Source of the DNA: Uloborus plumipes | Taxonomy: Eukaryota > Arthropoda > Arachnida > Araneae > Uloboridae | NCBI GenBank assembly: GCA_038373865.1 | Contig: JAXGGA010005883.1 | Coordinates: 1 to 64,000 of the forward strand | Length of the DNA stretch: 64,000 bases | Reading direction: 5' to 3' | Shown here: positions 13,203-26,786 of the stretch, in pieces | Position numbering within the stretch: the first letter of the stretch is position 1 | How the letters are laid out: each line of letters opens with the position of its first letter | Notes under the pieces: generated by a model | Seen by the model: only the letters and a program-made list of their open reading frames with translations | Database searches by the model: none | Told to the model about the DNA's origin: nothing | Position numbers and translations under genes: made by a program

Positions 13203-13857
13203 TATATTGTGTTTAGAGAACGAATAAATCATTTGTGCACTATAAAAATAGATGTTTTTACCAAATAATTCCACTAATTTTATAGCAACAAACTAAAAAT
13301 TGTTGATTTCACAGTAATAAACTACAAAATTAGCAATTTTAGACTAATAAACTTTAAAGTTGATAATTTTGCAGTTTATTCCTGTGCATTTTACAGTTTT
13401 AAACTGGAACCTCTGCTGCCAGTATCATACTGTAAAAATAAGTTTTTTTTTTTTTTTTTTTGCAGTGTAGTAACTCTGTATAACAAGGCTTTTCGTGAAG
13501 CTGAATTCAATAATTTTCTGGAAATACACAAATAAGTGTTCAACAATACAAAAACACTTATTTTTCTGTCAATGCTATAATATTCAAAGTAGCTTGACGT
13601 TTGAGCAACATTAAAATCGCTTTTGAAAGGTTTGTGCAAACAACAACAAAAATAAATAATTAAATGCAATGAATGGAACTATTCTACTGCTGAATGTTTG
13701 ATTTATCGTTCACCAACTAAATATTATTTTCAATTCTAAGTAATAATTTTGAGTAAGAATGGTCAACAAATTTATTTTCGCCATATGTGCTCGTAACGAA
13801 AATACTTACTTTTAACTGACAAGTTATGGGCACGCTGTAGAGGACGTATCTTAATTA
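13203..13857. other. Unassigned spacer
   Basis: AT-rich with a T run at about 13442-13460. No gene or paired ends are visible. Confidence 0.4.
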
Positions 13858-14418
13858 CAGTGAACTCTCGCTTATACACCGCCTCATTTATGCACCTTTT
13901 TCACTTATACGACGATTTTCAGTGGTCCCGGCACATTCCATAGTAAAGTAATGATAATTTAACTCGTTTATGCGTCGCTCTAAAGATAAATATTTCACTT
14001 ATGCGCCAAATTTTTCGTAAAATGTAAGCAATTTAATTTTTTTTTTGCTAAAAAATGAGCATGTTTCTTCACTTTCCTATTTAATCTTTCGCTTTTATTG
14101 CTCACTGAAGGCATTTTTTCCACACGAACCAGAGTTCGGAGAGGGACAATTATCTATTATGGATCGTTTTAAAGGGATCAGTTTGTGATTAGGTGTGGTA
14201 CAATTTTTGTTTTCTCCTTATCATTGTAGTTAGGTTACAGTAGTTGTCAAACCGTAGTTATATGACCATTTTTAATAGAAACATTCATATTCATGCTATC
14301 ATTAGAACTTATGTTGCATTTTAGACTTTTAAATAGGGTTGTTCACTTATGCGTCTCTCTCACTTATGTGCCTTTTTCTGTTTGTCCCTTGGGCCGGCGC
14401 ATAAGTGAGAGTTCATTG
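13858..14418. mobile_element. pogo/Tigger-like MITE
   Basis: Left end CAGTGAACTCTCGCTTATAC, right end (inverted) CAATGAACTCTCACTTATGC, both flanked by TA within TAATTA. TA duplication plus this CAGT...TTAT terminus resembles pogo/Tigger members of the Tc1/mariner superfamily. The words ACTTATGCG and ACTTATAC recur inside near both ends. It is 561 bp with no transposase frame. Confidence 0.7.
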
Positions 14419-16028
14419 TAATTACTAAAATTTACGTATATGATAAGGGAAAAAAGCTAAAGGAAGAGTACGTAGCAATAAAACTGCGATCTGATAGTTA
14501 AAACTAAACAAAAGCTCAGATCCTAGAAGAGGAAAGAACTTAAATGAAAGAAAATTCACTATTTTTGACTGAGAAGAATGAACATTATAAGTCAGATTGC
14601 AAATAAAAACTCACGTTCGGGAAAAAAAATTGGTAAGGGTATTTTCGAAAGATGTTATTTTGAGAATCCACTGATGATGCTCCTCAAATATCAATTATAA
14701 GCGTCATATTGGCAATACAGCGCAAACTTACTCATTACTGGTTGGGTACCCATAACTAGTCATTTACCCTGTATAAAAATATTTCTGAATGTAATAGATG
14801 TGTTACTATACATCCAATGTACAAGTATAAAATTAGTACTACGTAAGTAACAATTGTTTCTTCAATGATATTTTTAATTATTTGAAAATTCTGTCTCCAC
14901 TTGTCTACTTCAAGCGAAAATTTTTGCAGCTATTTTAAATTGTAATACAAAGATATATGAGTCGCACTCAATGTATAGCTTTAATTTAAACGTATTTACT
15001 GTTTTAACGCTTAAAATTGAACTTAATGCAGTTTTTATTTGGAAGTAGTATAGCTCTCAAATATTGACTAAAAATAAGGCTATTTATTCCCTGCGAGCAC
15101 TGATGGATTTTTTTTTCCTTTTCATTCTGTTTTCTTTTTTATTTGTAAAAGTCACTTTATACAAGTTTTTTTTTTTTTGAAAAGTAGCAAAAAAGTTTTA
15201 TTTTATTTTATTTTTAGAGTAAAATAGTAAGTTTGAAATGACAGCAAAAGTGTTCATTATACATTGACAGGTGATGTCAATCTTTTCTTTTCTTCACATT
15301 CTTCATTGTCTAGCGAGAGAGAGAGGGTTTTTTTTTGAATGAAACGGATTTGCATGCCAATCAAATCCGGTTTCTCTAAGACGGCTGAAAAATACCTTCA
15401 AAGAACAGAGTAACACTTCCTTTGGCAGACAAACTTAAACAGAAAGAGCAATTTTAATACAGTCGAAGCAACGGCGTAACATCTTATTAATATTTTCTTT
15501 TAAAAAAAGTTAATATTATTTTTTTATCTGAAGCTATGATTTAAATAGGGAAGCTAAGTAGTAAAGTAAATTCGAAGAAAGAAAGCACTCACACAAAGAA
15601 ATACGTTATCCGTACTGATATTTTTTGTTAGTTAAAGTTAACTTATGCCGATAATTTGGAGATTAATTCGTTTTTGTCGGGAGGGGGGTAGAATAATTAA
15701 ATTTAATTTATTTAGACAAATCCTTCTCGTTGTAATCAGGTTTTAGTCTTGATGAAAGAATTTTCTTCGCGTATTTTCGTTTACATTTATACATAGTATA
15801 TGAACCGCTTTTAACCTTTTTTAAAATCTAAAATGATATACAAAATTGTCTTCGTATAATAAAGTCGTGACATGTTTTCGCATTGGTTTGTTTCTGACTT
15901 TGCATGTAGGTGTCTCTGTTATTCAACTCAAATGTTAAATGTTGAGTTATTTAACTCTTAAATTTTAGCTCTGAAAATGCAGTACACACTTGTAGATCTA
16001 TATCTGACTTTTTAAAATTCGTAAAAAA

Positions 16029-16135
16029 ATAGTTAGGAGTATCATAAGAATTAAGAAACATTTATCTAATTTAAATTTTTTAATAGTTAGGAGTATCATA
16101 AGAATTAAGAAACATTTATCGAATTTAAATTTATT
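16029..16135. repeat. 54-bp tandem duplication
   Basis: Two adjacent copies of a unit starting ATAGTTAGGAGTATCATAAG, 54 bp apart (16029 and 16083), differing at only a few positions. This looks like a recent local duplication. Confidence 0.9.
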
Positions 16136-17389
16136 TCTCCATTTTTCCCACATTGCATTAACATTCGGTTCGAAAAATTAGATTATATACATACATTTAT
16201 TTGAAGAAATGTCTAGTTATTGCGCTTTTCCACTTGATGACACGACAACGACGAAAGTCGGACGGAAATACTGCAACGATAAGTACCGTAGGACATGCAT
16301 CAATGCTTTAATTTTCTCCTCCGATTATGTCTTTCATATTTGTCGTCTTAAAGGAAAGACATGTCAAATTATTTTTTTTTTTAAATAACATTTTGCTTGA
16401 TTGCTTAAAATATTTAATTGCTCTTGAGACATGTTTTTATCATTATTTAATAACACATAGGTTTTAACAAAGCTAATCAGCACTAATAGAGGGAGAACTA
16501 TTTAGCGGCAATAGCCATAAATCAAAAAGTTATCATCCTTAATTTAGAATAGCTGATATAAGTCTTTTATTTTTCCTTGTAACTTAAACATTCTGTTTCT
16601 CATTATTATGTGAGAAAAGTAAATATCGTGTCAATGTATGAACAGAAAAAAAAAATCTAAGCAAAAAAATGAAACACTACATTAAATATTTTCAAATACA
16701 AGAAGAAGGGAAGAAATAAAATGGTTCATATCTGTTTGATTTTAATGTTACCGATAATTTTAAAGGTCTATCTGTATAGGAACAGGTGAGGTGAAATCAC
16801 TATACATTTAACTATTTTTAAGCTAATAAGTTGTGAGAGTGGAGAGGGATAGAACAATTGTAACAGAAGTGTTTCTTGCAAATGAGTTTACTACTCTGAT
16901 ATAACTCATACTGCTACTTAAATTTCAGATCCACGGAAACAATTAAAATAATGATCAAAATGTCCCGCCCCCTCCCCCCCTTACATAAGGAATGAAGGCA
17001 TATTTTAAGGAAAATAGCCCCTTTTTCACTTTGTGAGATACATCTACAAAAGTGAAAATTTTTCCACTTTTTTAAGGCACAAATTTACTGTCAAATGTTT
17101 AAAAAAAACTCAATGCAAGTTTTATCACAAAAGACATCATTACTCTAATATTCAAAACAAATTTTCATTTTGTTCATTTTGAAAATGGTAAATTATCTTG
17201 GTTATTCCATTCTAATGTATTCACCTCTCTATGTAATCAAACTTCCCGTAAATTCTTTGTATGTAATAAGAGCTTCGGTACTTAAGAAAATTAGCAAGAC
17301 TCACTGTGAATACCATAGAATTACTAACTTGTATAGCTGAATAATTTCCGCATGATATAAATATATCACTATACAGTGGTGTCATCTGA

Positions 17390-17470
17390 GTCATAATGGT
17401 CGGGACCTCCTCGTGGTGTGGCCTGGGTAACGCTAAATCCACACCTTCGATCCCATACGCCTATTAGTCT
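17390..17470 (+). repeat. Possible degraded tRNA-derived SINE
   Basis: GTGGTGTGGCCTGGGTAACG resembles a pol III A box region. CCTTCGATCCC about 30 bp downstream resembles a degenerate B box. No tail or flanking duplication is evident, so this may be coincidence. Confidence 0.25.
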
Positions 17471-18134
17471 TACGTGTGAACTTTGTTTTTTTTTTTAGGA
17501 ATAACCTTTTTTTCTTCGCACTAGAGTATATTGCAATAGTAAATAGAACAAGCAGACAGCAGGCTTACCAAGGTTCGAATATCTTTTATCGCCCGACCTG
17601 ATTCTCCTCTGCCTCTATGTAACATTTAGAAATACATTTTTTATAAAATGAATGATTATAGAATATCCGTATATGTTGATGCAGCTGTGTATAAGAAGTC
17701 GAATACCCCTCTCAACAATAGAGTAAAATCTAATCTTTGTTGCCTTAGTGTTGGAGTTGCTTGATTTCACATGACAGCTGGACACGATTACTTACAAAAA
17801 AATTGCATCGCATAAGAGTTAAAGGTTCAGCTTGTCCTCTGTGTTACGAGGGTGTGACTACCACAAACTACTCTATTATTTTCAAAATGTATTACAGTCA
17901 ATTCCAAAAGTAGTAATCCTTATTTTCGCTTTTTTGTTTCTAGGCTACTCATTGATTAACAAAAAGGATGCCAAAAATGGGCGCAGGATGAAAAAGACAT
18001 TTTGAACATTCGCCCTCGAGTTTTTACTTAAAGCCACCGAACTGATCTCTTTTTGAAATGATTACCCAATTGATTCCAAGATTACAAGTCTCAATTTTTT
18101 CCACAGAAAAATCGCAGAGTATTCAAAGAGGTAA

Positions 18135-19256
18135 GGGTCATTTTCAAAATTTGCTTACATTTGCTGTCCGGAGGTTAAAAAGACGATTTTGAAGCATAAC
18201 TTATGTTTTAAATTCAATGCGAACAATTATTTTCTGCAAGAAATACCCCCAAAAAAATTCTATTACTCAAAAAATTATCGAAATTTATTTATTTATTTAT
18301 TTTTACGTAAGTCTTTAAAAATAAGAATCAAGGCAAAAACGCTTGTCCATTTCCAATTTTCGCAAGTTCAACAATTTTTTTATATACTTAATTGTATAAA
18401 AAAGTATATACAACAAATTATTTTATATATTGGCTATTAGTATATGGTATTCATAATAAATATTGAAAATAGTAATTTTTTTTCATTAAGAAATGTATGA
18501 ATATATTTTGTCCGGCAGTTCTTGTCAAGTCCGTTACCCTAAGATTATTTTAGCTAAAAAAGGTTTTTATTGCAGTCAAAAGACGGTAACATGCATTCAG
18601 TTAACTTAACAAACTAGTGACGTAACTATTTCGTACCATTTTGTATTCCTGAGTCGAGAAGTATTGCTGTAGCGTTTCACACAAGATTTCTTCCAGGTGC
18701 GTATTTTTATTCTCCGTCAAGATTGTTACCAAAGATTTTAGTATTAATTTTTACTTTTTCTCAACGTTTACCCCGAAATATTGTTTATTATACAACTCTA
18801 AGAAAATGCATACTGTTGTTCAATTTTTAAATTCCATAACCTAGCCATAATTTGACATTTTGGTTGAATTGTCAAGTCCGCTACTGGTCAAATCCGTTAC
18901 CAAATGTCAAGTCCGTTGCCATACAGTTTTTGATCAATATTTTAATAATCACAAACATCGTTTTAAGCTTTAGGGAAGCAAATAATTTCAAATGAAGTTG
19001 GTTCTAGGTGCTATGATATAATTTAAAAGGGAGATTTCATATTGATTTTGTATGGTAACGGACGACAATTTTCCTTGCAACTTAAAGTTTTACAACAGCA
19101 TTTGAATACTTAATTATGCATCAAAGTGTACAACCAATTACTTTTTCACACACCTAAAATATGTGACAAAACATCTGTTAGTGATTCTAAAAGAAAATAG
19201 CTAGTTAAAAAATTACCTGAAAATTCTGAAATGTAAGCATATGGTGAAAATGACCC
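18135..19256. mobile_element. Non-autonomous TIR element with GTCAAGTCCGTTACC words
   Basis: Termini are GGGTCATTTTC with its complement GAAAATGACCC. Both ends continue into an imperfect match that includes GCTTACAT. Flanks are GTAA (left) and TTAA (right), an imperfect 4-bp duplication. The word GTCAAGTCCGTTACC and variants occur at about 18524, 18871, 18887 and 18905, and inverted at about 19054. There is no transposase. The GGGTCATT start links it to the element at 4836. Confidence 0.7.
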
Positions 19257-22200
19257 TTAAGTTATTCCTGTTTTAGTAAAATTCCAAAAACTATATTTAT
19301 GAAAATGTACTATTGTGTTGCATTCCGAAGAGTTTTGTCGATGCGTTACTATTATATTTTTGCTCTACACTTTTTTCTCTCATATCTTTTTCAAGAAAAA
19401 AATTGTAGAGTGAAGTGTTCGTTATTTGAAAAGTTTGCTCTGCTAAATTTTCAGCTGCACTCATTATGAAAATCTGTATTTTTTCAAATAACTCAACTGT
19501 TTTACACACATAACAGCCTTACTTGGTTTACACAATCACTGGTGAAGTGTTTTCCTTTATGTGAAGTATTTCATACGAGCAGCTATTCTCTGAAAATTGA
19601 AATATCCTTCAATGTACAAATTGGTCTTTGATGTGCATTAGTTTTGGAAAATTATGTGGTTTTGTGGAACTTGTGCCTCTCTTTTATACTGAGGATTTGT
19701 TTTCCCCCTCGATTTCAGCTTATTTTTCTGTTAAAAAAAGAAAGATTGCAAATAGTAAGTTAATAAAAGGCAGAATATTTAAGCGAATCTCATATTAATG
19801 TCAATTTAACCGGAGCTTATTCAGTACATTTTTTTTTCAGCACGCAAACAAGTCGGCTCTTCTGATTGAAGAAATTGCTGAAGCAACCTTACGCTTTGAA
19901 CCTAACACAAAAAAAGAAATAAAATATGTATGAACTTTTGTTCAGTTTTGCACTTTTAAACAGTTAAAGTAAAATAAAATAAAATAAATAAAGGCTTAGG
20001 TTCTACGAAGGAAATTCAATTCATTGTTGCTATATATTGAGTAGGAAAATTCTGCTCGTACAAACTTAATCAGAAACATTTTTTGTGTGGAATTTAGGTC
20101 TGTGAAAGGATTTTTGATTTGACTATGTCGTTTTTTTTTTTTTTTTTTATTTGAACACATTTTCTGAAAAAAAAAGAAAGAAAGAAAGAACGGGAACGTT
20201 CCTGAAAAATAACAAACTAGTTCAGATAATTTCTACATGTCACATATATAGCAAAAAAAAAAAAACAACATAAAACTTAGATATGCTTATCGTAGTAGTT
20301 TGGAACCCTCCTTATTTACCAGGAAGTTCATGTAGCATTGTAACAATTTGCAGAATTGCAAGCAATGGTCTAACAAGTGAATGGCTTCAATTGCTTGCTA
20401 AACTACAGTATCAAGCTATACATTTTGTCCACGTTTGAGGAACACTCCATCTGAAAGGGCCGTAGTAGAGCTGTAGGGAAAACACGATAAAAACGACGAG
20501 TATATCTCCTCTCTGGTAGTATAAAATATTTAAATATTTTTCACAATGAGAAACTTTCATTCATGCTACGTGCAGCAATTCAGGAAACTTTTCACGAAGA
20601 TGCTTGTTTTTTACAGCAAATAGGAAGAAATCTGAAATTCCAGAACTTTACCTAGAAATAATGTGTGGCTTTTTTCTTTTCGGTGTTGAATCTCACTTTT
20701 TTACACAAAAAATGTAAAATATTGCAGATATTTCCATTTTTTTTTTGATAGGAAGTAAGAAAAATGTAACAGCAAAAGACGTATTAATATATTGATAATG
20801 TTTGCTGTTAATGATAATGTATTTAATTTTAATGTGTCTCCTTAAAAAAAATGCCCGAGTATGTTGCTGCTAAGGTTAAAGTGTCATTCAGCTGACAAAT
20901 CAACCACATAGTTTTTTCTAAGAAAATGCTAAAAGAAAAATTAAAGTGAAGTTACTTGTCATGTTTTTTTCTAATACTGAAGCATTAAAAATCAAAAGGA
21001 TACAACACGAGAAACAATTCATCAAAATCAATCGGATTACTGGGAGTGCTTCTTATTGAGATTTGGCTTTTGCACTCAAAACATGAATGAACATTTTATT
21101 AAAGAGCGGAGGTGAAGCAAAAGTGAATTTAGTACTTTTTTTTTGATCGCTTTTAAAGGTCATTGAGCTACAAAATGTGAATTAGTTTTGCCAATTTTTA
21201 TGAAGAAGATTTATTTGTTTAATAGATACTTTTATTTTGATATAGCTATTTTTCTTCGTAACTTACATTGCATTTAAACCTAAGAAGTGTCAATATAAAA
21301 TTTAAAATGCGTAAAAAAGACTTTAACATGTGTAATTGCGCAAATCATTGCACGCTTTTTCTCTTACTTTCCTCTAAAATTCATTGTGTATCTTTCTCGA
21401 AAATTAATGAACGCAGCTTTCCTCAATCGTTTTACTTATATCATTATTAAGAAGTATTTAGAGAATTGTGATAGGTAAGTAATAAATTATGTGAAAGGAA
21501 ACAGAACTGTAAAATGCTCGCATAGCCTTGAGAAGTTTTTAAAAAATATATCTTAAAAAACGTAATGAAATTGATTTGCTCCTTACAGGAATTAGTTTTC
21601 TTCCTTTTTAAGAGAAGTTAATGATTTTTTTTTCTTTTTGATCTGAAGTGTTTTTCTTCAACGTACAGTTAAGGAAGTACCACCATCTATAATCTAGTTA
21701 ATTCTTTCAACAGTCTATTAAGACGCAAACATCGAGACCGAAATTTTAGGACTGACTGAACGATCATCGACTTTTTCCGCGTCCGTTTATAACATGATAT
21801 TAAAACCTTTACGTAAGCTCCACCTGTTTGATGGAAATTTTCTCTTAAAAGTGAAGGGGTTTTTTTTTTCTATTATTAAATCCTTTTTTCTCAAAATTCA
21901 CTTCATTAGTTTTTAAATATTGAAAGAAAGCTTGTTCAAGTGAATTTAGAAAAAAAGATGTTGAAATAAAATTCATGAATACAGACCTTTTTTTATTCCT
22001 TTGTGTATCAAATATAAAGTACGTAACAAACTTACAGCAACATTAACTTCATTTAGTGACCCTTATTCAATTCACATGACAACTAAGAAAACGGCTGTTA
22101 TTTTTATAATGGCAAGGTGTAAGCCACATTTGTCACATTTAGAATGTGTTTAACCTTTGCAGCTCAAAACGTTAACATTTTTCCTTGATATGTTATAATT

Positions 22201-23014
22201 TATTCAGTTGACAGTAAAGGGGCCTCAAAAGATCTGTTTTAATCTGCAGCGCTTTAAACAATGAGTTGACTTAAACACCTGGAATAAAGAATTTTACTGA
22301 TCTATATTTTATTTATAATTTTTGTTTAAAATATATTTCTAATACATTTTTAGAGTAGTAAGTGACACGCTTATTTTCACCTCAACGAATATAATAAAAA
22401 CTCTAGATATTTTAGTAATTCTGAAGTAATTTCTCCAGTATAAATGCACAAAAAATAAAGAACAATTGAATTCCTTTATTTGAACCACTGCAGATTAGAT
22501 TTAATGCTTGCGAGTCGCAGTGCTAAAGTACAGTTCAGATAGAGTAAACCACTTCTTCAGGCACCCAAAGGGGTCAAATGCACGTAGATATCATGGTACA
22601 TTATTGCTGATACCATAACCACCATTCTTCATGTTATCGCATTACCGCTTACGTCTCGTTTTTTCTGTTGTAGTCCAATAGTTCGAAAGCAAGAAACATC
22701 TCAACTTCAGTTGATCTTTAGTTTAACGAATTTAGCTTTATTTTACTAGTACATATAACAATATAAAATTGCAATATTAAAATAGCAAAACGTTTTTTCA
22801 ACACGGCAATTCTTTTTTTTTTCTTTTTAATATACCATGACAGCAACCAGGCAGAGTGGTTAGTCGTGTCATTACTTCATCTCAGACATAAGGAAATCCC
22901 TAAAAGGAAATAATATTATCTTTAAAAAAAATTCAAAAAAAAAAAGAAAGTGAAATGGGATAAACAAGTGAAGTGAAAATATCACTACTATACGTGACGC
23001 GTTTGAATGATCAG
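19257..23014. other. Unassigned AT-rich spacer
   Basis: No gene, RNA gene or paired repeat ends were recognised. Poly-T and GAAA-type simple repeats occur near 20130 and 20170-20190. Confidence 0.45.
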
Positions 23015-23307
23015 CAGTAGCGTACCTAAAGGGTTCAGCGCCAATGGCGAACTTAAGAAATTGCGCCCCCCCCCCCATGTTTGTCTTGGCGGGAAGTCAC
23101 TGTGACCTCCTATAACAATTCTTTATTCAGAAAATTTTAATTATTCGGCAAATGAAAGACAATATTGCAATTTGGTAAAAAGTTTTCTACTAGCGTAATT
23201 TTAAAATTCCTACACTTTTTTTTAATCGGTCAAAATACCGCCCCCCCCCCCCTGGCCGCAGCGCCCGTGGCAAGAGCCACTCATGCCAACCCCTAGCTAC
23301 GCCACTG
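23015..23307. mobile_element. hAT-type MITE (CAGTAGCGTACC end)
   Basis: Left CAGTAGCGTACC and right GCTACGCCACTG are imperfect inverted repeats of the CAGTGGCGTA class common in hAT MITEs. Flanking 8-mers are ATGATCAG and ATGAGCAG (7 of 8 identical). Two long C runs lie inside, near each end. There is no coding sequence. Confidence 0.75.
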
Positions 23308-25541
23308 ATGAGCAGAAATTAACTGTCTTTAAAAAAAATATGTGAATGAAATATACGAGATGTAATTGAGATAAACGTTTATAATTGCGTAATTACGCAT
23401 AGGAATTGCAACCGTTAAAATGTTACAAGTAAAACTAAGTAGATCCATTTTAGCCAATAAACTCAGCAAAACCATGATGAATTCCATCAGTAGGAGTAAC
23501 CACAATGTAATAACTCCTTTTTCTTTTTGTAATATGACTGCTTTTGTTTCCCCATTGGGGTGAAATGATGTATAACTTTTTTTTGTTACATAATTATCAA
23601 ATAAGTATCTTGTACCATCTGAAAAATAATGTCTAAAAGGAAATACTAGAGTCAGAATAAAATTGGAACAGCTAGAATGTTCTTTTATTATCAACTAAAG
23701 AGCATTTTATGGAGTACCTTTCTTTTACAGTGGTGTTTTAGGACCAATAACCTTATCAAGGGCATGTAGAGAGCCTTGACACCTATTCAAAGAATGCCGA
23801 AATGTTTCTAACGTAATATGATGAAATCAAACTTGATTCAGTTACTCCGGCGAAGAATAACGCTTTAGATAACAAAAAATGTTGCAAAACTTTAACACAC
23901 CGGTTTCCGAGCCATTTGTTTTGCTTCATAGGTGATGTTTTTTTTGGAGAAATTTATCATCTTTAGAAATAGTGCAAAAAGAAAAAAACTAATTAATTAT
24001 GTCTGGAAAATTTATTGTTTTCTGAGCCGAGTTGAGAAAGAGCAGTTCAGTTAAGTTTCATTTATCTTTAAGAGTAGAGAGATTGCTTTGATGCGATGTG
24101 TCAAATAATTGTATTTTGATTTATTTTTGGACGTCAAATAAAAATGAGGAAATATTTTTATACTTTAAATAGTAAATTGTAATAAATATAAATGTTAGGT
24201 CACAAATTAAAAGAAAAATGCAACGGTCGAAATAATTTTGTTATTTGACTCTTTTAGACATTTCTGAATTTCTGTAACATTAAGAAATTTTGATTTTTTT
24301 AAAATTTTACGTTATTTACAATAAAACTAAAATGGAACAACAAATTATTACGTAAGGAGTTCTATTTGATAACTAGAAAGATGTCAAGTGTCTTCCTCGA
24401 ACCGGGTTCTTTATACAGTTTAGATGTGAAATTTCACCCCTTGCATCAGTTAAATTACTTTGATTAAATATCGTTCAGTTTAGTTTTGGTTCGGTTAATT
24501 ATCATCGATTAAAATGCTTGTTGAAATGGCTAATTAACCCACCAGGGACCATTATAGTACTTATATGTTCCTTAAGTTTCAGTTGTTTTTTAAAATAAAT
24601 TATCAAATACAACTATTATTTACAAATTATATTTTATGATGTTATTTGAGACATTAAAATCTTAGTAAAGAAAAGTGGGCGAATTCTGCGCATTTGAGTA
24701 ATTTACCACTCTTGTATTCCCGTGCTATAATATAACACTTGGTCGAGCGCATGATAATGCCATTTTCAGAAGAGTTTGAAAACTTACTGAAGACTTACAG
24801 TGATGTAGAAAGCGACATTAATACATCTTTGTTTTATATGGGTGGCTGTTAATATTTTCACTTCTTGTTTCAAAAAAAAAAAACATTCTTCTTGTTAAAT
24901 TAAATGTAACTGCAGAAAGTATAATCTTTATTTCCTTTGTTGAAGTTAATGATTGACGTAGTGTGATTGGTTTCGCGCATTCATTACAACTATGCTTGAA
25001 TCGAACACCTATTAAGCTGTCTTATGCTATTTTAATTTTACTTTTGCTTATTCTGCAAATCAATTCAAAACAAAGATAATTCAACGTCAAATAAAATGAA
25101 AATTAAATAACTGGGTATCATATTTCTAAAACAATGTGTACATATTAGTGTTTTTAGTAAATACCTTGTGTTTTCCAGAATCCTATATGACCAGCTCCCA
25201 GTTTTCTGATTTAAAAGAAGTTCTCAATAATAAAACGCAATAAAGAACATTAATTACAATATGTTTAATTTATATTTACTTCAGAGATTATCTTTCTTGC
25301 CACGGTACGAATATTGTCATCACAACCATTTCCATGCACGTGCTAACATTAATTTTTATTCTCTTAAGGAAATAGCTAAATTCAATAAATTTAGACTGAT
25401 TTAGAAAACTGAAATATCCAACCCAACAGTTTGTTTTAGCAACTAAGAGGTGGAACGTATATGTTGTAAAATTCGGTTTACACCTAGGTTATATTGTTTG
25501 TAATACGTAGTACTTGAATTCCATAAAATAGGTGATTATAT
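23308..25541. other. Unassigned AT-rich spacer
   Basis: No gene or paired ends visible. A 121-codon minus-strand frame at 23329-23694 has no recognised domain and AT-driven composition, so it is not called. Confidence 0.45.
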
Positions 25542-26786
25542 GGGTGATTCTACGCTATTTGAATTTAGACGGCCAATGGAAAAACTTCATGTAAAACTGA
25601 TTTTATTATTGTTTTTGTATGCTTAAGCATTACAGACCATTATCTTTTATATGGACCACCCAATTAATTCACTACAATTATTTTATTTTATCATTTATAG
25701 CTGAAAATAGTCATAAATGTATACTACTCTGGCCTGTCCAAATACTAGTTTTTATACAAACATGTTTGACGCTCAATTTTTGCTAACTTGGCATAATGTT
25801 TTTTGCCATAGTCATACACTTACATTAACAGAGAAACATATTTCATCAGTAAACATTGAAGAAATATTTATTATTATTTTTAAAAAATACACTTTTCAAC
25901 GGGCCATAACAACAGTGTCACCTCCACCTGGCGAACTTCAAAGACTGAAATTTCGCATAAAAAATGCATAAGGATGACGTTGATTGCGAATAACCAGTGT
26001 AATACTAAGTAAAGTTAAAAACAAGCTACGTGGTTTAAAAAAAAAATCGAATATTATTGCATCGGTTCTTGTTGAAAGTGCCTCAAAGCTTACTGGGCCA
26101 GTCGCTGTAGTATTTCCCCTGGTAAGTATAACTTTTTATATTTCATCGTTACATAAGTGTGCGTATGTATAATGTAATGCTCATTGTGTGCAGACATCAC
26201 GGTTTACGTGAAGTTCTGGTAAGAAGAACACGTGATGTTGTTTTTATAGGTAATGTGTGATTTTGTCACTTCTCTGGCGTCACTCCCCTGACAGTTTTGT
26301 TCCAAAAACGGGTAAATATACATTAAAACTGTGTTATAAGCATAATTAATTTCATTTTTAATCTTAATTGCCCCTGTGAAAGTAATTTGAATGAATGTAA
26401 ATAATGCGAGAAGTGTTTTTATTTGGGATCTGCGGTGCGACTTGTATGCAACATGTCGTGTTTTCAAGATTGATTTTTTTTATTTTATTACAACGCGAAA
26501 TTTTTTTTTTGAATACAGGTCTTATAGAAATGAGTCCATACTCTGATTTTATACCGAAAAATAAGTGAAATAATAGTAAATCAAACCAGCATTCTGCCAA
26601 TAGTGTCACTCCCCTGGCAACGCATTTTCCCCTGGTATCGATAAACCCCCCAAAAATTTAAATTTCGTCTGACCCTTACCACTACAATCATAAAAATAGC
26701 GGCTACTAGTGATATAATGAGTGTGAAATTAAACAGATTATTTTTTCTTTGGGGACACAAAAAAAGCATTGATCGTAGAATCACCC
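25542..26786 (-). mobile_element. GGGTGATTCTACG element, copy 1
   Basis: Both ends carry the 13-bp TIR GGGTGATTCTACG, and ATAT flanks both sides (25538-25541 and 26787-26790). It is about 1,245 bp and roughly 90% similar by eye to the inverted copy at 28618-29852. The word TCCCCTGG (complement CCAGGGGA) recurs inside, for example at about 26115, 26605 and 26629, in places followed by TGAC in the reverse reading. A frame at 26204-26467 on the minus strand is also open in part of copy 2, but no protein family is recognised. It is most likely non-autonomous. Confidence 0.8.

Larger units (their letters stand above)
14419..18134. other. Unassigned AT-rich spacer
   Basis: Apart from the short tandem duplication at 16029 and a possible degraded SINE near 17390, I see no gene or paired ends here. 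A GA-rich stretch at about 15313-15327 is the only other simple-sequence feature. Confidence 0.45.

Noticed and set aside
23329..23694. 121-codon minus-strand frame
   Set aside because: Hydrophobic AT-driven composition with no signal, domain or start context that sets it apart from chance.
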